Shown: positions 49,622-61,576 of the stretch, piece by piece
Layout of the letters: every line of letters starts with the position of its first letter
Position numbering within the stretch: the stretch's first letter is position 1
NCBI GenBank assembly: GCA_913060565.1
Contig: CAJXRU010000010.1
Span: 1-64,000, forward strand
Length of the DNA: 64,000 nt
Origin: an uncultured Gammaproteobacteria bacterium
GTDB taxonomy: Bacteria; Pseudomonadota; Gammaproteobacteria; Enterobacterales; Psychrobiaceae
Reading direction: 5' to 3'
Program-made: the position numbers and the translations under genes
The notes under the pieces: generated by a model
Database searches by the model: none
The model's input: the letters and a program-made list of their open reading frames with translations, nothing else
Told to the model about the DNA's origin: nothing

Positions 49622-49649
49622 ATTTAGTTAAATTAGCGGAGCATATAAC

Positions 49650-50018
49650 ATGATCCAAATGCAATCTAAACTTGACGTAGCAGATAACTCTGGTGCCCGT
49701 CGAGTACAATGTATTAAGGTTCTTGGCGGTTCACACCGTCGTTATGCGCGCGTTGGTGATATCATCAAAGTTTCTGTAAAAGAAGCTATTCCTCGCGGTA
49801 AAGTGAAGAAAGGTGATGTAATGAACGCCGTAGTTGTTCGTACGTCTAAAGCAATCCGTCGTGCAGACGGAAGCGCAATTCGTTTCGACAACAATGCAGC
49901 TGTAATGTTAAATGCTAACTTACAGCCTGTTGGTACTCGAATCTTTGGTCCAGTAACGCGTGAACTACGTAACGAAAAGTTCATGAAAATCGTTTCACTG
50001 GCTCCAGAAGTACTGTAA
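49650..50018 (+). CDS. rplN: 50S ribosomal protein L14
   Basis: Sits at the intersubunit bridge B8. 122 residues beginning [19 protein letters not shown], ending [13 protein letters not shown]. First gene of the spc operon, with its own promoter because the EIIC-EAL gene separates it from the S10 operon. Confidence 0.99.
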   Translation: MIQMQSKLDVADNSGARRVQCIKVLGGSHRRYARVGDIIKVSVKEAIPRGKVKKGDVMNAVVVRTSKAIRRADGSAIRFDNNAAVMLNANLQPVGTRIFGPVTRELRNEKFMKIVSLAPEVL

Positions 50019-50029
50019 GGAAATTAATC

Positions 50030-50338
50030 ATGGCAGCGAAAATTCGTCAAAATGATGAAATCATTGTTTTAGCCGGTAAAGATAAAGGCAAGCGCGGTAA
50101 AGTATTAAGCGTGCAAGCTGACGGTAAAGCAATTGTAGAAGGTGTAAACCTAATCAAGAAACACCAAAAGCCAAACCCACAATTGGGCGTAGCTGGCGGT
50201 ATTGTTGAGAAAGAAGCACCAATCCAAATATCTAACATTTCACTTGTAGATGCCGATGGCAAAGCAAGTCGTGTTGGTTTCCGACTAGAAGACGGCAAAA
50301 AAGCTCGTTTCTTCAAGTCTAATAATGAACTAGTTTAA
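50030..50338 (+). CDS. rplX: 50S ribosomal protein L24
   Basis: Initiates 50S assembly. 102 residues with the KOW motif [20 protein letters not shown] and [21 protein letters not shown]. Confidence 0.98.
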   Translation: MAAKIRQNDEIIVLAGKDKGKRGKVLSVQADGKAIVEGVNLIKKHQKPNPQLGVAGGIVEKEAPIQISNISLVDADGKASRVGFRLEDGKKARFFKSNNELV

Positions 50339-50351
50339 TTCGGAGTTAACG

Positions 50352-50891
50352 ATGGCGAAACTGCATGGTTATTACAACGAGACTGTAGTAAACAAACTTA
50401 AAGAAGAGTTTGGTTTTACCAGTGTCATGCAAGTCCCTCGGATTGAAAAGATCACCCTTAACATGGGTGTTGGTGAAGCACTAGCCGATAAAAAGGTACT
50501 AGAGCACGCAGTTAAAGACATGACAGCTATCGCTGGTCAAAAACCTGTAATCACTGTTGCCCGCAAATCTGTTGCTGGCTTTAAAATCCGTGAAGGCTAC
50601 CCAATTGGTTGTAAAGTGACCCTACGTGGCGAGCGTATGTGGGAATTTTTAGAGCGTTTAATCTCTATTTCAATTCCTCGTATCCGTGACTTCCGTGGTT
50701 TATCAGACAAGTCTTTTGACGGTCGTGGTAACTACAGCATGGGTGTACGTGAACAGATTATCTTCCCTGAAATCGATTACGATAAAGTAGACAAAATCCG
50801 TGGTATGGATATTACCATTGGTACTACTGCATCTAGCAACGATGAAGGTCGAGCTCTGTTAGCCGCATTCAACTTCCCATTCCGCAAATAA
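50352..50891 (+). CDS. rplE: 50S ribosomal protein L5
   Basis: Binds 5S rRNA in the central protuberance. 179 residues, as in E. coli, with [27 protein letters not shown] and [28 protein letters not shown]. Confidence 0.99.
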   Translation: MAKLHGYYNETVVNKLKEEFGFTSVMQVPRIEKITLNMGVGEALADKKVLEHAVKDMTAIAGQKPVITVARKSVAGFKIREGYPIGCKVTLRGERMWEFLERLISISIPRIRDFRGLSDKSFDGRGNYSMGVREQIIFPEIDYDKVDKIRGMDITIGTTASSNDEGRALLAAFNFPFRK

Positions 50892-50902
50892 GGTGTAGGG
50901 TT

Positions 50903-51208
50903 ATGGCAAAGCAATCAATGAAGGCCCGTGAGGTCAAACGCGCGAAATTAGCAGCGAAGTACGCCGAAAAGCGTGCTGCTCTAAAAGCGATTATCAGCAG
51001 CGTAACTGCTTCTGAAGAAGAAAAGTGGGATGCAGTTTTAACACTGCAATCATTGCCACGTGATTCTAGTAAATCTCGTGCTCGCAACCGTTGTAACGTT
51101 ACAGGTCGCCCACACGGCTTCCTACGTAAGTTCGGTATGAGTCGCATCAAGACGCGTGAAGCGGCGATGCGCGGTGAAATCCCTGGCTTAACAAAAGCCT
51201 CTTGGTAA
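50903..51208 (+). CDS. rpsN: 30S ribosomal protein S14
   Basis: 30S head protein. 101 residues, the long form without zinc cysteines (only one Cys, in [12 protein letters not shown]), which means no zinc dependence. Ends GLTKASW. Confidence 0.98.
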   Translation: MAKQSMKAREVKRAKLAAKYAEKRAALKAIISSVTASEEEKWDAVLTLQSLPRDSSKSRARNRCNVTGRPHGFLRKFGMSRIKTREAAMRGEIPGLTKASW

Positions 51209-51223
51209 TCGGAGTACGCTAAT

Positions 51224-51616
51224 ATGAGCATGCAAGATCCTATCGCGGATATGCTAACACGCATCCGTAATGGTCAGAAAGCAGCAAAAACTGCTGTATC
51301 TATGCCTTCTTCAAAACTTAAAGTAGCTATTGCTAAATTACTTAAAGATGAAGGTTATATTACTGACTACGCTGTTTCTGGTGAAGTAAAATCAGAATTA
51401 GAAGTAACTTTAAAGTACTTCGAAGGCAAACAAGTAATCGAAACTATCCAACGTGTGAGCCGTCCTGGTCTTCGCATTTATAAGGGCAAAGACGAGCTGC
51501 CAAAAATCATGGCTGGCATGGGCGTTGCTGTAGTTTCTACTTCTAAAGGTTTGATGACCGACCGTGCAGCGCGTAAAGCGGGCATGGGTGGCGAGATCAT
51601 CTGCTACGTAGCTTAA
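51224..51616 (+). CDS. rpsH: 30S ribosomal protein S8
   Basis: Binds helix 21 of 16S rRNA and represses the spc operon in E. coli by binding mRNA near rplE. 130 residues, [18 protein letters not shown] at the start and [19 protein letters not shown] at the end. Confidence 0.99.
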   Translation: MSMQDPIADMLTRIRNGQKAAKTAVSMPSSKLKVAIAKLLKDEGYITDYAVSGEVKSELEVTLKYFEGKQVIETIQRVSRPGLRIYKGKDELPKIMAGMGVAVVSTSKGLMTDRAARKAGMGGEIICYVA

Positions 51617-51629
51617 TAAGGAGTTTACA

Positions 51630-52163
51630 ATGTCACGTGTCGCAAAAGCACCCGTTGCAATTCCTGCTGGCGTAGAGGTATCTCTAAACGGTCAGGAAAT
51701 CACCGTAAAAGGTGGTAAAGGTTCACTAACTCGCGTATTTAACGCGCAAGTAGCCTTAACTGTTGAAGACAATGCTGTTAAATTCGCACCTGCTGAAGGT
51801 TCGGTTGACGGTTGGGCACAAGCTGGTACAGCTCGCGCTCTAGTTAACAACATGGTTAAAGGTACTAGCGAAGGTTTCGAAAAGAAACTTGAACTAGTTG
51901 GTGTTGGTTACCGTGCGAAAATCGCTGGTAAGTCAATCGACCTTTCACTTGGTTTTTCTCACCCAGTAGTTCACGAACTACCTGAAGGTGTTACAGCTGA
52001 GTGTCCAAGTCAAACTGAAATCGTTCTTAAAGGCGTAGACAACCAGGTTGTAAACCAGGTTGCTGCAAAAATTCGCGCTTACCGTCCACCAGAGCCTTAT
52101 AAAGGTAAAGGTGTTCGCTATGCTGACGAACATGTACGCCGTAAAGAAGCTAAGAAGAAGTAG
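51630..52163 (+). CDS. rplF: 50S ribosomal protein L6
   Basis: Binds near the sarcin-ricin loop. 177 residues: [17 protein letters not shown], with the C-terminal [30 protein letters not shown]. Confidence 0.99.
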   Translation: MSRVAKAPVAIPAGVEVSLNGQEITVKGGKGSLTRVFNAQVALTVEDNAVKFAPAEGSVDGWAQAGTARALVNNMVKGTSEGFEKKLELVGVGYRAKIAGKSIDLSLGFSHPVVHELPEGVTAECPSQTEIVLKGVDNQVVNQVAAKIRAYRPPEPYKGKGVRYADEHVRRKEAKKK

Positions 52164-52172
52164 GTAAATACG

Positions 52173-52526
52173 ATGGATAAGAAAACATCTCGTTTGCGCC
52201 GCGCTACTCGCGCCCGCGCAAAAATGGCAGAACTAAGCGCTACGCGTTTAGTTGTACACCGTACGTCTAGCCATATCTACGCTCAAGTAATCGCTGCAGG
52301 TTCTGGCGATGTAGTAGCTAGCGCTTCTACAGCTGAAAAAGCGATCCGTACTGAACTAAAGAGCACAGGTAACGTTGAAGCAGCAACTCTTGTTGGTAAA
52401 ACTGTTGCAGAACGTGCTGTTGAAAAGGGTGTAACTGCTGTTGCATTCGATCGTTCAGGTTTCAAATACCACGGCCGCGTAGCAGCATTAGCAAATGCTG
52501 CTCGTGAAGCTGGTCTGAAATTCTAG
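52173..52526 (+). CDS. rplR: 50S ribosomal protein L18
   Basis: 5S rRNA binding protein. 117 residues with the basic N-terminus [17 protein letters not shown] and the end [27 protein letters not shown]. Confidence 0.98.
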   Translation: MDKKTSRLRRATRARAKMAELSATRLVVHRTSSHIYAQVIAAGSGDVVASASTAEKAIRTELKSTGNVEAATLVGKTVAERAVEKGVTAVAFDRSGFKYHGRVAALANAAREAGLKF

Positions 52527-52536
52527 GAGTTAGATC

Positions 52537-53040
52537 ATGGCAAAGTTTGAAGAACAACAACAAAGCGACATGGCCGAAAAGCTAATCGCTGTAAACCGTG
52601 TATCTAAAGTAGTTAAAGGTGGTCGTATCTTTAGCTTCACAGCATTAACTGTTGTGGGTGATGGCGCTGGTAAAATTGGTTTTGGTTACGGTAAAGCACG
52701 TGAAGTGCCTGCTGCAATCCAAAAAGCAATGGAAAAAGCTCGTCGCAACTTAATCACGGTTAACCTTAAAGGTACAACCTTACAACACGCAATCAAAGGT
52801 AAGCACTCGGGTTCGAATGTTTACATGCAACCAGCATCAGATGGTACTGGTATCATCGCCGGTGGCGCAATGCGTGCAGTACTTGAAGTTGCAGGTGTAC
52901 AAAACGTACTATCTAAAGCTTACGGTTCTACTAACCCGATCAACATCGTTCGCGCAACGTTTAACGCTCTTGAAGGCATGAAAACTCCTTCTTCTGTAGC
53001 TGCTAAACGTGGTCTAAGCGTTGACGAGATCATGGAGTAA
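52537..53040 (+). CDS. rpsE: 30S ribosomal protein S5
   Basis: Acts in decoding fidelity and the mRNA entry site. 167 residues, as in E. coli; the spectinomycin loop [10 protein letters not shown] has no change seen in resistant strains. Confidence 0.99.
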   Translation: MAKFEEQQQSDMAEKLIAVNRVSKVVKGGRIFSFTALTVVGDGAGKIGFGYGKAREVPAAIQKAMEKARRNLITVNLKGTTLQHAIKGKHSGSNVYMQPASDGTGIIAGGAMRAVLEVAGVQNVLSKAYGSTNPINIVRATFNALEGMKTPSSVAAKRGLSVDEIME

Positions 53041-53043
53041 GAA

Positions 53044-53226
53044 ATGGCTAATAAAACAGTTAAAGTAACTCAGGTAAAGAGCTCAATCGGCCGTTTACCT
53101 AAGCACAAAGCTTGTTTAGCAGGTCTTGGCTTACGTCGCATTAACCACACTGTTGAACTTGAAGATACTCCTTCAGTTCGCGGTATGATTAATAAAGTTT
53201 ACTACATGGTTAAGGTAGAGGATTAA
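53044..53226 (+). CDS. rpmD: 50S ribosomal protein L30
   Basis: Small 50S protein of 60 residues: [30 protein letters not shown] then [19 protein letters not shown]. Sits between rpsE and rplO with gaps of three bases on each side. Confidence 0.98.
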   Translation: MANKTVKVTQVKSSIGRLPKHKACLAGLGLRRINHTVELEDTPSVRGMINKVYYMVKVED

Positions 53227-53229
53227 GAC

Positions 53230-53664
53230 ATGCGTTTAAATACTCTTTCACCAGCTGCTGGCTCTAAAAAAGTAGCTAAACGTGTAGGCCGTGGTATCGG
53301 TTCTGGTCTTGGTAAGACTGGTGGTCGTGGTCACAAAGGTCTTAAGTCACGTTCTGGCGGTAGTGTTCGTCCAGGTTTTGAAGGTGGTCAAATGCCTTTG
53401 AAACAACGTTTACCAAAATTTGGTTTTACTTCACGTAAAGCATTGGTAACGGCTGAAGTTCGCTTGCACGAGATTGCTCAAGTATCTGGTGACGTAGTTG
53501 AACTAGCTAGCCTAATGGAAGCTAACGTTATTACTCGTAACATTAAGTTTGCTAAAGTAGTACTTTCGGGTACTATTGAGCGCCCAGTGACCGTTAAAGG
53601 TCTACGTGTAACTAAAGGCGCCCGCGCAGCTATTGAAGCTGCCGGTGGCAAAATCGAGGAATAG
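53230..53664 (+). CDS. rplO: 50S ribosomal protein L15
   Basis: Late 50S assembly protein. 144 residues with the Gly/Arg-rich N-terminus [19 protein letters not shown] and a C-terminal [27 protein letters not shown]. Confidence 0.99.
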   Translation: MRLNTLSPAAGSKKVAKRVGRGIGSGLGKTGGRGHKGLKSRSGGSVRPGFEGGQMPLKQRLPKFGFTSRKALVTAEVRLHEIAQVSGDVVELASLMEANVITRNIKFAKVVLSGTIERPVTVKGLRVTKGARAAIEAAGGKIEE

Positions 53665-53670
53665 TAGCTG

Positions 53671-54984
53671 ATGGCTAAACCAGGAAAAGATATGCAAGGT
53701 GCACAAGGCGGCCTTTCTGAACTGAAATCGCGCTTGTGGTTTGTTTTAGGTGCGATTATCGTGTTTAGAGCAGGCTCATTTGTTCCAATTCCTGGTGTTG
53801 ACGCCGCAGTACTAGCCCAGCTGTTTGAACAGCAAAAAGGAACCATCCTGAGCATGTTTAACATGTTTTCAGGTGGGGCCCTTGAACGTGCCTCTATCTT
53901 TGCTTTAGGTATCATGCCGTACATTTCTGCAAGTATTATCATGCAGTTAATGACCGTGGTACATCCTGCTATGGCAGAACTAAAGAAAGAAGGTGAAGCT
54001 GGTCGTCGTAAGATCAGTCAATACACCCGTTGGGGTACGCTAGTGTTGGCAACCTTCCAAGCAATTGGTATTGCTACTGGGTTGCCAAACCTCATTGCCG
54101 GACTTGTTGTTAGTCCAGGCCCTGCATTCTACTTTGTAGCTGTAGTGAGCTTGGTAACGGGCACAATGTTCTTAATGTGGTTAGGTGAGCAAATCACAGA
54201 GCGCGGTATCGGTAACGGTATCTCTATCTTGATTTTCGCTGGCATCGTTGCCGGCTTGCCATCAGCACTAGGTTCAATGGTTGAGCAAGCGCGTCAAGGG
54301 GATCTAAATCCACTACTGGCATTATTATTGGCCGGAATTATGTTCGCCGTCACATATCTTGTGGTGTTTGTAGAGCGTGGACAGCGTCGCATTGTGGTAA
54401 ACTATGCGAAACGTCAGCAAGGACGTAAAGTTTTTGCAGCGCAAAGCACACATTTACCGTTAAAGGTAAACATGGCGGGTGTTATCCCACCAATTTTCGC
54501 ATCAAGTATTATTTTATTCCCAGGTACACTGGGACAATGGTTTGGTCAAACTGAGGGATTAACTTGGTTAGCTGATTTGTCATTGGCAATTGCGCCAGGA
54601 CAACCGTTGTATTCAATGCTTTATGCTGCTGCTATAATCTTCTTCTGCTTTTTCTACACGGCATTGGTTTTCAATCCGCGTGAAACTGCTGATAACTTGA
54701 AGAAGAGTGGTGCATTTGTTCCAGGAATTCGCCCTGGTGAGCAAACATCGAAATATATCGATAAGATAATGACACGTTTAACCTTTGCTGGTGCGTTGTA
54801 CATTACCTTTATTTGTTTGGTACCAGAGTTCATGACCATGTCTATGAATGTACAATTTTACTTTGGTGGCACATCGCTACTAATTATGGTTGTAGTAATC
54901 ATGGATTTCATGGCTCAAGTTCAGACCCATCTGATGTCTCATCAGTATGATTCGGTCATGAAGAAAGCTAATCTTAAAGGTTAG
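53671..54984 (+). CDS. secY: Preprotein translocase subunit SecY
   Basis: Channel of the Sec translocon with ten membrane helices. 437 residues. Helix 2 plug area has [25 protein letters not shown], and the cytosolic C5 loop [26 protein letters not shown] that contacts SecA and the ribosome. It lies at the standard position in the spc operon. Confidence 0.99.
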   Translation: MAKPGKDMQGAQGGLSELKSRLWFVLGAIIVFRAGSFVPIPGVDAAVLAQLFEQQKGTILSMFNMFSGGALERASIFALGIMPYISASIIMQLMTVVHPAMAELKKEGEAGRRKISQYTRWGTLVLATFQAIGIATGLPNLIAGLVVSPGPAFYFVAVVSLVTGTMFLMWLGEQITERGIGNGISILIFAGIVAGLPSALGSMVEQARQGDLNPLLALLLAGIMFAVTYLVVFVERGQRRIVVNYAKRQQGRKVFAAQSTHLPLKVNMAGVIPPIFASSIILFPGTLGQWFGQTEGLTWLADLSLAIAPGQPLYSMLYAAAIIFFCFFYTALVFNPRETADNLKKSGAFVPGIRPGEQTSKYIDKIMTRLTFAGALYITFICLVPEFMTMSMNVQFYFGGTSLLIMVVVIMDFMAQVQTHLMSHQYDSVMKKANLKG

Positions 54985-55014
54985 TCCTTAAGATAGTATT
55001 ATTGGAGTAATGAT

Positions 55015-55128
55015 ATGAAAGTTCGTGCATCAGTAAAGAAGATCTGCCGTAACTGCAAGGTCATCAAACGCCATGGTGTTGTTCGTGTTCTTTGTACAGA
55101 ACCACGTCATAAACAGCGTCAAGGTTAA
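55015..55128 (+). CDS. rpmJ: 50S ribosomal protein L36
   Basis: A 37-residue protein, [20 protein letters not shown] at the start and HKQRQG at the end. Cys11, Cys14, Cys27 and His32 form the zinc site, so this is the zinc-binding (C+) form. TTGGAG lies 11 bases upstream of the ATG. Last gene of the spc operon. Confidence 0.98.
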   Translation: MKVRASVKKICRNCKVIKRHGVVRVLCTEPRHKQRQG

Positions 55129-55179
55129 GAAAGAAAATATTGCATCAGGCGTAGTTATGCTTGGTGCAAAATTAATTTG

Positions 55180-55262
55180 CAAACTGACATGAGGTCGAGT
55201 ATCCTAACGGGCTTTTCGACCCCAGTCCATTAAACTTAGAGGAGTGCTACAGTGGCCCGTAT
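55180..55262 (+). promoter_or_regulatory. Alpha operon ribosome binding site (S4 pseudoknot)
   Basis: The sequence GGTCGAGTATCCTAACGGGC (55193 on), followed by TTTTCGACC and later GGAGTGCTACAGTGGCCCGT, matches the E. coli alpha operon leader around the rpsM start, which folds into a pseudoknot that S4 traps to block translation. The GGGC and GGCCC elements that pair across the start codon are conserved. Confidence 0.75.
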
Positions 55263-55608
55263 CGCTGGCATTAACATTCCTGATCAGAAACACACAGTAA
55301 TCGCACTGACGTCAATTTATGGCATCGGTCTTACTCGTGCACAGGCTATCTGTGCATCAACGGGTATTGCTGAAGATGTTAAGATCAAGGAATTAGACGA
55401 AACACAATTAGATGTTCTACGTAACGCCGTTGGCGAATTCACTGTTGAAGGTGATTTACGTCGTGAAGTTTCTATGAACATTAAACGACTAATGGATCTC
55501 GGTTGTAACCGCGGCCTACGTCATCGTAAGAGCTTGCCTCTACGTGGACAGCGTACTAAAACGAACGCTCGTACTCGTAAGGGTCCTCGTAAACCGATTA
55601 AGAAGTAG
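55252..55608 (+). CDS. rpsM: 30S ribosomal protein S13
   Basis: 30S head protein that contacts P-site tRNA. GTG start within the leader structure, as in E. coli. 118 residues: [21 protein letters not shown], ending [12 protein letters not shown]. First gene of the alpha operon. Confidence 0.99.
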   Translation: MARIAGINIPDQKHTVIALTSIYGIGLTRAQAICASTGIAEDVKIKELDETQLDVLRNAVGEFTVEGDLRREVSMNIKRLMDLGCNRGLRHRKSLPLRGQRTKTNARTRKGPRKPIKK

Positions 55609-55620
55609 GCGGGATAAATT

Positions 55621-56010
55621 ATGGCTAAAACTCCATCACGTTCTCGTAAGCGCGTACGTAAGCAAGTCGCAGACGGCATGGCTCATATCCATGCTTCTTT
55701 TAACAACACAATCATTACGTTGACTGATCGCCAAGGTAACGCTCTTTCATGGGCAACATCTGGTGGTTCTGGCTTCCGTGGTTCTCGCAAATCAACACCG
55801 TTCGCTGCACAGGTTGCTGCTGAACGCGCTGGTGAAGCTGCGAAAGAATACGGTTTAAAGAACATTGAAGTATTCGTAAAAGGTCCGGGACCAGGTCGTG
55901 AATCAGCAATCCGTGCATTAAATGCAGTGGGTTACAAGATCACTAACATCACTGATGTTACTCCTATTCCGCACAATGGTTGTCGTCCACCTAAAAAACG
56001 TCGCGTTTAA
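55621..56010 (+). CDS. rpsK: 30S ribosomal protein S11
   Basis: 30S platform protein. 129 residues with [29 protein letters not shown] and the end [18 protein letters not shown]. Confidence 0.99.
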   Translation: MAKTPSRSRKRVRKQVADGMAHIHASFNNTIITLTDRQGNALSWATSGGSGFRGSRKSTPFAAQVAAERAGEAAKEYGLKNIEVFVKGPGPGRESAIRALNAVGYKITNITDVTPIPHNGCRPPKKRRV

Positions 56011-56041
56011 GACAGTTTTTTAGGCCAGTTGGAGAAAGAAC

Positions 56042-56662
56042 ATGGCAAGATATTTGGGTCCAAAACTCAAACTAAGCCGTAGAGAAGGTACTGACCTTTT
56101 CTTGAAGAGCGGCGTTCGCGCAATCGACTCTAAATGTAACATCGAGCAAGTGCCTGGTGTTCACGGAGCGCGCAGAACTCGTTTATCAGAATACGGTATT
56201 CAATTACGTGAAAAGCAAAAAGTACGTCGTATGTACGGTGTATTAGAAAAGCAATTCCGTAACTATTACAAAGACGCTGCACGTCTTAAAGGTAACACAG
56301 GTGAAAACCTATTAGTTATCCTTGAAGGTCGTTTGGATAATGTTGTTTACCGCATGGGATTCGGATCTACTCGTTCTGAATCACGTCAGCTAGTTAGCCA
56401 TAAAGCTATCTTAGTAAACGGTCAAGTAGTAAACATTCCGTCGTATAACGTTAAGCCTAGCGACGTAATCAGCGTTCGCGAAAAATCTAAGAAGCAAGCA
56501 CGTATTGCCGCTTCATTAGAATTGGCCGCACAACGCGAGCCTAGTGCTTGGGTTGAAGTTGACAACACTAAATTCGAAGGTACTTTCAAGCGCCTTCCAG
56601 AACGTAGTGATTTGTCTGCGGAAATCAACGAACAGCTGATCGTCGAGCTTTACTCTAAGTAG
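56042..56662 (+). CDS. rpsD: 30S ribosomal protein S4
   Basis: Primary 16S rRNA binding protein and translational repressor of the alpha operon. 206 residues, as in E. coli, [19 protein letters not shown], with the S4 RNA-binding domain [34 protein letters not shown]. Confidence 0.99.
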   Translation: MARYLGPKLKLSRREGTDLFLKSGVRAIDSKCNIEQVPGVHGARRTRLSEYGIQLREKQKVRRMYGVLEKQFRNYYKDAARLKGNTGENLLVILEGRLDNVVYRMGFGSTRSESRQLVSHKAILVNGQVVNIPSYNVKPSDVISVREKSKKQARIAASLELAAQREPSAWVEVDNTKFEGTFKRLPERSDLSAEINEQLIVELYSK

Positions 56663-56685
56663 AGCTAATAATAAGAGAGGACACA

Positions 56686-57675
56686 ATGCAGGGTTCTGTT
56701 ACAGAATTTCTAAAGCCACGACTTGTCGAAATCGAACAAGTCAGTGCTACTCGTTCAAGGGTTATTTTAGAGCCTTTAGAGCGTGGATTTGGTCATACAC
56801 TAGGTAATGCGCTACGTCGCATTTTATTATCGTCAATGCCTGGTTGTGCCGTAACTGAAGTTGAGATCGATGGTGTACTTCACGAATATTCTTCGAAAGA
56901 AGGTGTTCAAGAAGATGTACTTGAAATCTTACTAAACCTAAAAGGTTTATCAGTTAAGTTGGAAGGTAAAACTGAAGCTATGTTGACACTCTCAAAGAGT
57001 GGAGCAGGCCCTGTGACGGCAGGTGACATCACCCATGATGGTGATGTTGAAATAGTAAACCCTGACCATGTTATTTGTCATCTTTCACAAGATGGTGAAG
57101 TTAACATGCGTATCAAGGTTGAAATGGGTCGTGGTTATGAGCCAGCTACAGCTCGTCAATCTGACGAAGATGAAGAGCGTCCAATTGGTCGCTTGTTAGT
57201 TGATTCTTCTTATAGCCCGGTTGTTCGTATCGCATATAACGTTGAAGCTGCTCGTGTAGAACAACGTACTGACTTAGATAAGTTAGTTATCGATATGACA
57301 ACTAACGGTACTCTTGATCCTGAAGAAGCGATTCGTCGTGCTTCAACGATCCTTGCTGAGCAACTAGATGCATTCGTAGATTTACGTGATGTAACAGAAG
57401 TTGAAGAGAAAGAAGAGAAGCCAGAGTTCGATCCGATCCTGCTGCGTCCTGTAGACGATCTTGAACTCACAGTTCGTTCGGCTAACTGTTTGAAAGCCGA
57501 AGCTATTCACTATATTGGTGATTTAGTACAGCGTACCGAAGTTGAGTTGTTAAAGACTCCTAACTTAGGTAAGAAATCGCTTACTGAAATTAAAGATGTA
57601 CTTGCTTCACGCGGTCTGTCTTTAGGTATGCGTTTAGAAAACTGGCCACCGGCTAGTATCGCTGACGCACTATAA
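56686..57675 (+). CDS. rpoA: RNA polymerase subunit alpha
   Basis: Scaffold for polymerase assembly. 329 residues, as in E. coli. The N-terminal domain has [21 protein letters not shown]; the C-terminal domain ([25 protein letters not shown]) retains the UP-element and CRP-contact residues. Lies inside the alpha operon, between rpsD and rplQ. Confidence 0.99.
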   Translation: MQGSVTEFLKPRLVEIEQVSATRSRVILEPLERGFGHTLGNALRRILLSSMPGCAVTEVEIDGVLHEYSSKEGVQEDVLEILLNLKGLSVKLEGKTEAMLTLSKSGAGPVTAGDITHDGDVEIVNPDHVICHLSQDGEVNMRIKVEMGRGYEPATARQSDEDEERPIGRLLVDSSYSPVVRIAYNVEAARVEQRTDLDKLVIDMTTNGTLDPEEAIRRASTILAEQLDAFVDLRDVTEVEEKEEKPEFDPILLRPVDDLELTVRSANCLKAEAIHYIGDLVQRTEVELLKTPNLGKKSLTEIKDVLASRGLSLGMRLENWPPASIADAL

Positions 57676-57725
57676 TCAGCAATTTAGTTAATTGTCGAAC
57701 AAGATTTAGTTAAAAGGATAAGGTC

Positions 57726-58118
57726 ATGCGCCATCGTAAGAGTGGACGTCAACTGAACCGTAACAGCAGTCACCGTCAAGCTATGTTTCGCAACATGGCG
57801 GTATCTTTGTTAGAAAACGAAGTTATCAAGACGACTTTGCCAAAGGCAAAAGAACTGCGTCGCGTAGTTGAACCATTAATCACACTCGCTAAGAGTGACA
57901 GCGTTGCTAACCGTCGTTTAGCATTTGCCCGCACACGTGATAAAGCGGTTGTAGGTAAATTGTTCACCGATCTAGGTAAACGTTATGAAGATCGCCCAGG
58001 CGGTTATACTCGTATTCTTAAGTGCGGCTTCCGTGCAGGTGACAATGCTCCAATGGCATACATTGAGCTAGTTAACCGCCCAGTAGTTGAGCAAGAAGAA
58101 GAGTCTTCAGAAGATTAA
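57726..58118 (+). CDS. rplQ: 50S ribosomal protein L17
   Basis: 130 residues with [29 protein letters not shown] at the start and an acidic tail [11 protein letters not shown]. Last gene of the alpha operon, followed by a terminator. Confidence 0.99.
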   Translation: MRHRKSGRQLNRNSSHRQAMFRNMAVSLLENEVIKTTLPKAKELRRVVEPLITLAKSDSVANRRLAFARTRDKAVVGKLFTDLGKRYEDRPGGYTRILKCGFRAGDNAPMAYIELVNRPVVEQEEESSED

Positions 58119-58151
58119 TTTCTTCCGACTAAGTAGTAATATTTAGTCTTT

Positions 58152-58180
58152 AAAAAACCCAGCTTCGGCTGGGTTTTTTT
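58152..58180. terminator. Terminator of the alpha operon
   Basis: AAAACCCAGC and GCTGGGTTTT pair around TTCG; a long T run follows and an A run precedes. Confidence 0.94.
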
Positions 58181-58234
58181 ATGTCTGAAAATTGTGTTAG
58201 GTTAGTGACTCTTCTATTTAAAGGAATGACAATA

Positions 58235-58612
58235 ATGATTGGATACGTAACACTAGGGACTAATGATTTAGCGAAGTCGACAGCATTTTTTGATGAGTTG
58301 TTTGCATCCATTGGGGTGGGACGTTTTATTGAGACTGATTCATTTGTCGCTTGGGCACCAGCGCCTGATAAGCCTGGAGTATCTGTCACGAAACCATTTA
58401 ATGGTGAGAAGGCGACAGTAGGTAACGGTGTGATGGTTGCTTTAGCAATGGATTCTCAAGAGCAAGTCGATGCATTTTATGACAAAGCCATTGAGCTAGG
58501 TGCTACGTGCGAAGGTAAAACAGGTCTTCGCGAAGAAATGCCAGGCTTTTATGCTGGCTACTTTAGAGATTTGGATGGTAATAAGTTTAATGCCTTTCAT
58601 ATGGCAATGTAG
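58235..58612 (+). CDS. VOC superfamily (glyoxalase/bleomycin resistance-like) protein
   Basis: A 125-residue protein of one VOC fold: MIGYVTLGTNDLAKSTAFFDELF at the start and YAGYFRDLDGNKFNAFH near the end, where the metal-binding His/Glu usually sit. ATG 58235 is chosen because AAGGA (58221-58225) is nine bases before it. Enzyme activity cannot be told; small VOC proteins of this kind may have no metal site. Confidence 0.88.
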   Translation: MIGYVTLGTNDLAKSTAFFDELFASIGVGRFIETDSFVAWAPAPDKPGVSVTKPFNGEKATVGNGVMVALAMDSQEQVDAFYDKAIELGATCEGKTGLREEMPGFYAGYFRDLDGNKFNAFHMAM

Positions 58613-58628
58613 CTTGATCGAATGCTAA

Positions 58629-58655
58629 TAAAAAAGCCGCATTCGAGTGCGGCTC
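58629..58655 (-). terminator. Terminator of the tat-hemB transcript
   Basis: On the minus strand AGCCGCA and TGCGGCT pair around CTCGAA-type loop sequence, followed by six Ts. It lies about 20 bases past the hemB stop. Confidence 0.88.
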
Positions 58656-58675
58656 TTAAGGTGGTTTTTAACAGC

Positions 58676-59692
<1,017 letters not shown>

Positions 59693-59695
59693 CTA

Positions 59696-61576
59696 TTAAC
59701 TTTTGGCGGAGTTCGCAAACTCCTGAAATGTTTTAACCATATTCCGACCTGACTCCTTGGCAAAGTATAGTGCTTGGTCGGCTTGTTCAAAGAGTTGGCT
59801 ATCTGGTGTTTCTTGTTCGATAAATAAAGTCGATATACCTATACTGACAGTCACTTGTAAATCAATGTTTTCTGTTTTTACTGTCGTTTCAGCAATGCGC
59901 TGGCGAATGACTTCTGCCACTTTTTCTGCGCCTTTTTGCTCGGTGTTTGAGAGTAATATTGCAAACTCTTCACCGCCGTAACGACAAACATAGTCGTTTG
60001 GTCGCTTGAGTATTCTACTGGCTATTTTGCTGATTTCGACGAGAACTTTATCACCAGCTAAATGGCCGTGATTGTCGTTAACGAGTTTGAATTTGTCGGC
60101 ATCAAGCAACAATAAGGACAGTGGAGTATGTTGACGTCTACTGAGGCGATATTCAGCTTGTAAGCGTTGGTCAAAGAATTTACGATTTTTAACGCCCGTT
60201 AGCGCATCATTGGTTGCTTGCTCTTCGAGCTGTCGATTAGTTTCTTGTAATTCTCTGAGGGTAACATTGAGCTCAAAAGTGCGTTCATCAAACAACGCTT
60301 CCATAGATGTCTGCTCTTCTCGAGCTTCACTGAGTATTTCTTCGAGTTCTTCGTAATCGTGTTGATTCTCAGCTAATTGCTTACTTTGAATGGTTAGTTT
60401 ACGTTCGTTTAGCTTGATATGTCGGAGCAATATAATGGCTCCCCATAACACAAATTGAGAGGTATAACTAACGGTCGCCAAGTTAAAAACTAGTGTTGGG
60501 AATTCAACAAAACCAGAAAAATAAAGAGTTTTTACAAAGAGTGAAACGATAAAGCTTATCCAAGCTGTGATCAGCAAGAAAGGAATTTGTTTAGTGTGTC
60601 TGCTAAAGAGTACTAAAGCGATTACAACTAGTACCAATGCAATATGGAGTGTAATTAGTGAGGCCAAAACAGCTATAAATGCTGGTAATGCTAATAAGAT
60701 AGCCGCTATAACTACGACAGACCGGGATAGCCACTTCAGCAAATTATCAATGAGCGAAAAGTCTTCAACTTTCTCTTGTAAAAGAGCTCGCGTAATCTGA
60801 ATTGAGCACCATGTTGTTAGCACAAATAGCGGCGGTAGTAGCAGATTTTGAAGCCACGGTAAATAGCCCCATATATAGGTCGATGCAACGCCTTCTAGGC
60901 CTAGGATACCGAGAGAACCGCATGAAACTAAACCAATAAAATATCGATAAATGGCGAGTTTTTCTCTGTTATAAAAAACAATAGCTGTAACAAGCAATAA
61001 CAGAGACACGCCAATAATCATTCCTATAAAAATGCCATGTATGCTGACTTGCTCAAACGTTTCTTTACTATTTGTGATTGCTAGAGGTAGCACGGAAGCG
61101 GCTTCGTCTTGATATCGAATGTAGACATCAAGTGTTGAATCGGTGCTTGTCGGAAGTGGGAAATATAGTTCGGGTGTTGCAATGGGCCGCTTTGATACGA
61201 GGATTTTATCTCCTGCAATATAGTGTCGCACTTCCTTGCCCAAAACTAAGTGCACATCTATTTGATCGACAAGTGGATTTGCAACTTCAAGATATAACGG
61301 ACTTCGAATTATTTTTGGCGTTAATTCGATTGAAAACTTCATCCAGTAATTACGGTCAACTAGGCCGTATGGCGTAAAGTTATTACTGGCTATCCACTGT
61401 TGTTCACGAAGTTGTTTGATCTGTTCGAAGCTATAGTTACGATTATCACTGGTAAAATAGCTGAATTCTGTATTTGAAGAATCGATGGTTATCCGAATGT
61501 TTTCATTCGCAATACTTAATACTGGCAAAGAGATAAGTAAGAAAAGCGCAAATAAGCGCACAGCAACACTTATCAT
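59696..61576 (-). CDS. 7TMR-DISM diguanylate cyclase
   Basis: A 626-residue membrane c-di-GMP synthase. A signal peptide (1-23) is followed by a periplasmic 7TMR-DISM extracellular 2-type jelly-roll domain (about 30-165, with GLVDRNYWMKFSIE), seven membrane helices (about 180-390), a coiled-coil (395-455) and a GGDEF domain. The active motif GGEEF is at 534-538 and the I-site RPND at 525-528, so it should be active and product-inhibited. DISM domains are thought to bind carbohydrate-like or other small ligands. Its start overlaps the tatD stop by four bases (ATGA), so it is translated with the tat genes. Confidence 0.93.
   Translation of the reverse strand: MISVAVRLFALFLLISLPVLSIANENIRITIDSSNTEFSYFTSDNRNYSFEQIKQLREQQWIASNNFTPYGLVDRNYWMKFSIELTPKIIRSPLYLEVANPLVDQIDVHLVLGKEVRHYIAGDKILVSKRPIATPELYFPLPTSTDSTLDVYIRYQDEAASVLPLAITNSKETFEQVSIHGIFIGMIIGVSLLLLVTAIVFYNREKLAIYRYFIGLVSCGSLGILGLEGVASTYIWGYLPWLQNLLLPPLFVLTTWCSIQITRALLQEKVEDFSLIDNLLKWLSRSVVVIAAILLALPAFIAVLASLITLHIALVLVVIALVLFSRHTKQIPFLLITAWISFIVSLFVKTLYFSGFVEFPTLVFNLATVSYTSQFVLWGAIILLRHIKLNERKLTIQSKQLAENQHDYEELEEILSEAREEQTSMEALFDERTFELNVTLRELQETNRQLEEQATNDALTGVKNRKFFDQRLQAEYRLSRRQHTPLSLLLLDADKFKLVNDNHGHLAGDKVLVEISKIASRILKRPNDYVCRYGGEEFAILLSNTEQKGAEKVAEVIRQRIAETTVKTENIDLQVTVSIGISTLFIEQETPDSQLFEQADQALYFAKESGRNMVKTFQEFANSAKS

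Larger units (their letters stand above)
49285..49649 (+). other. Region between the EIIC-EAL gene and rplN
   Basis: 365 bases without a gene. The first 260 bases, upstream of the minus-strand gene, are AT-rich and show no convincing promoter to me. From 49573 on they hold the -10 of the spc promoter and the rplN leader, with two small hairpins listed below. Confidence 0.6.
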
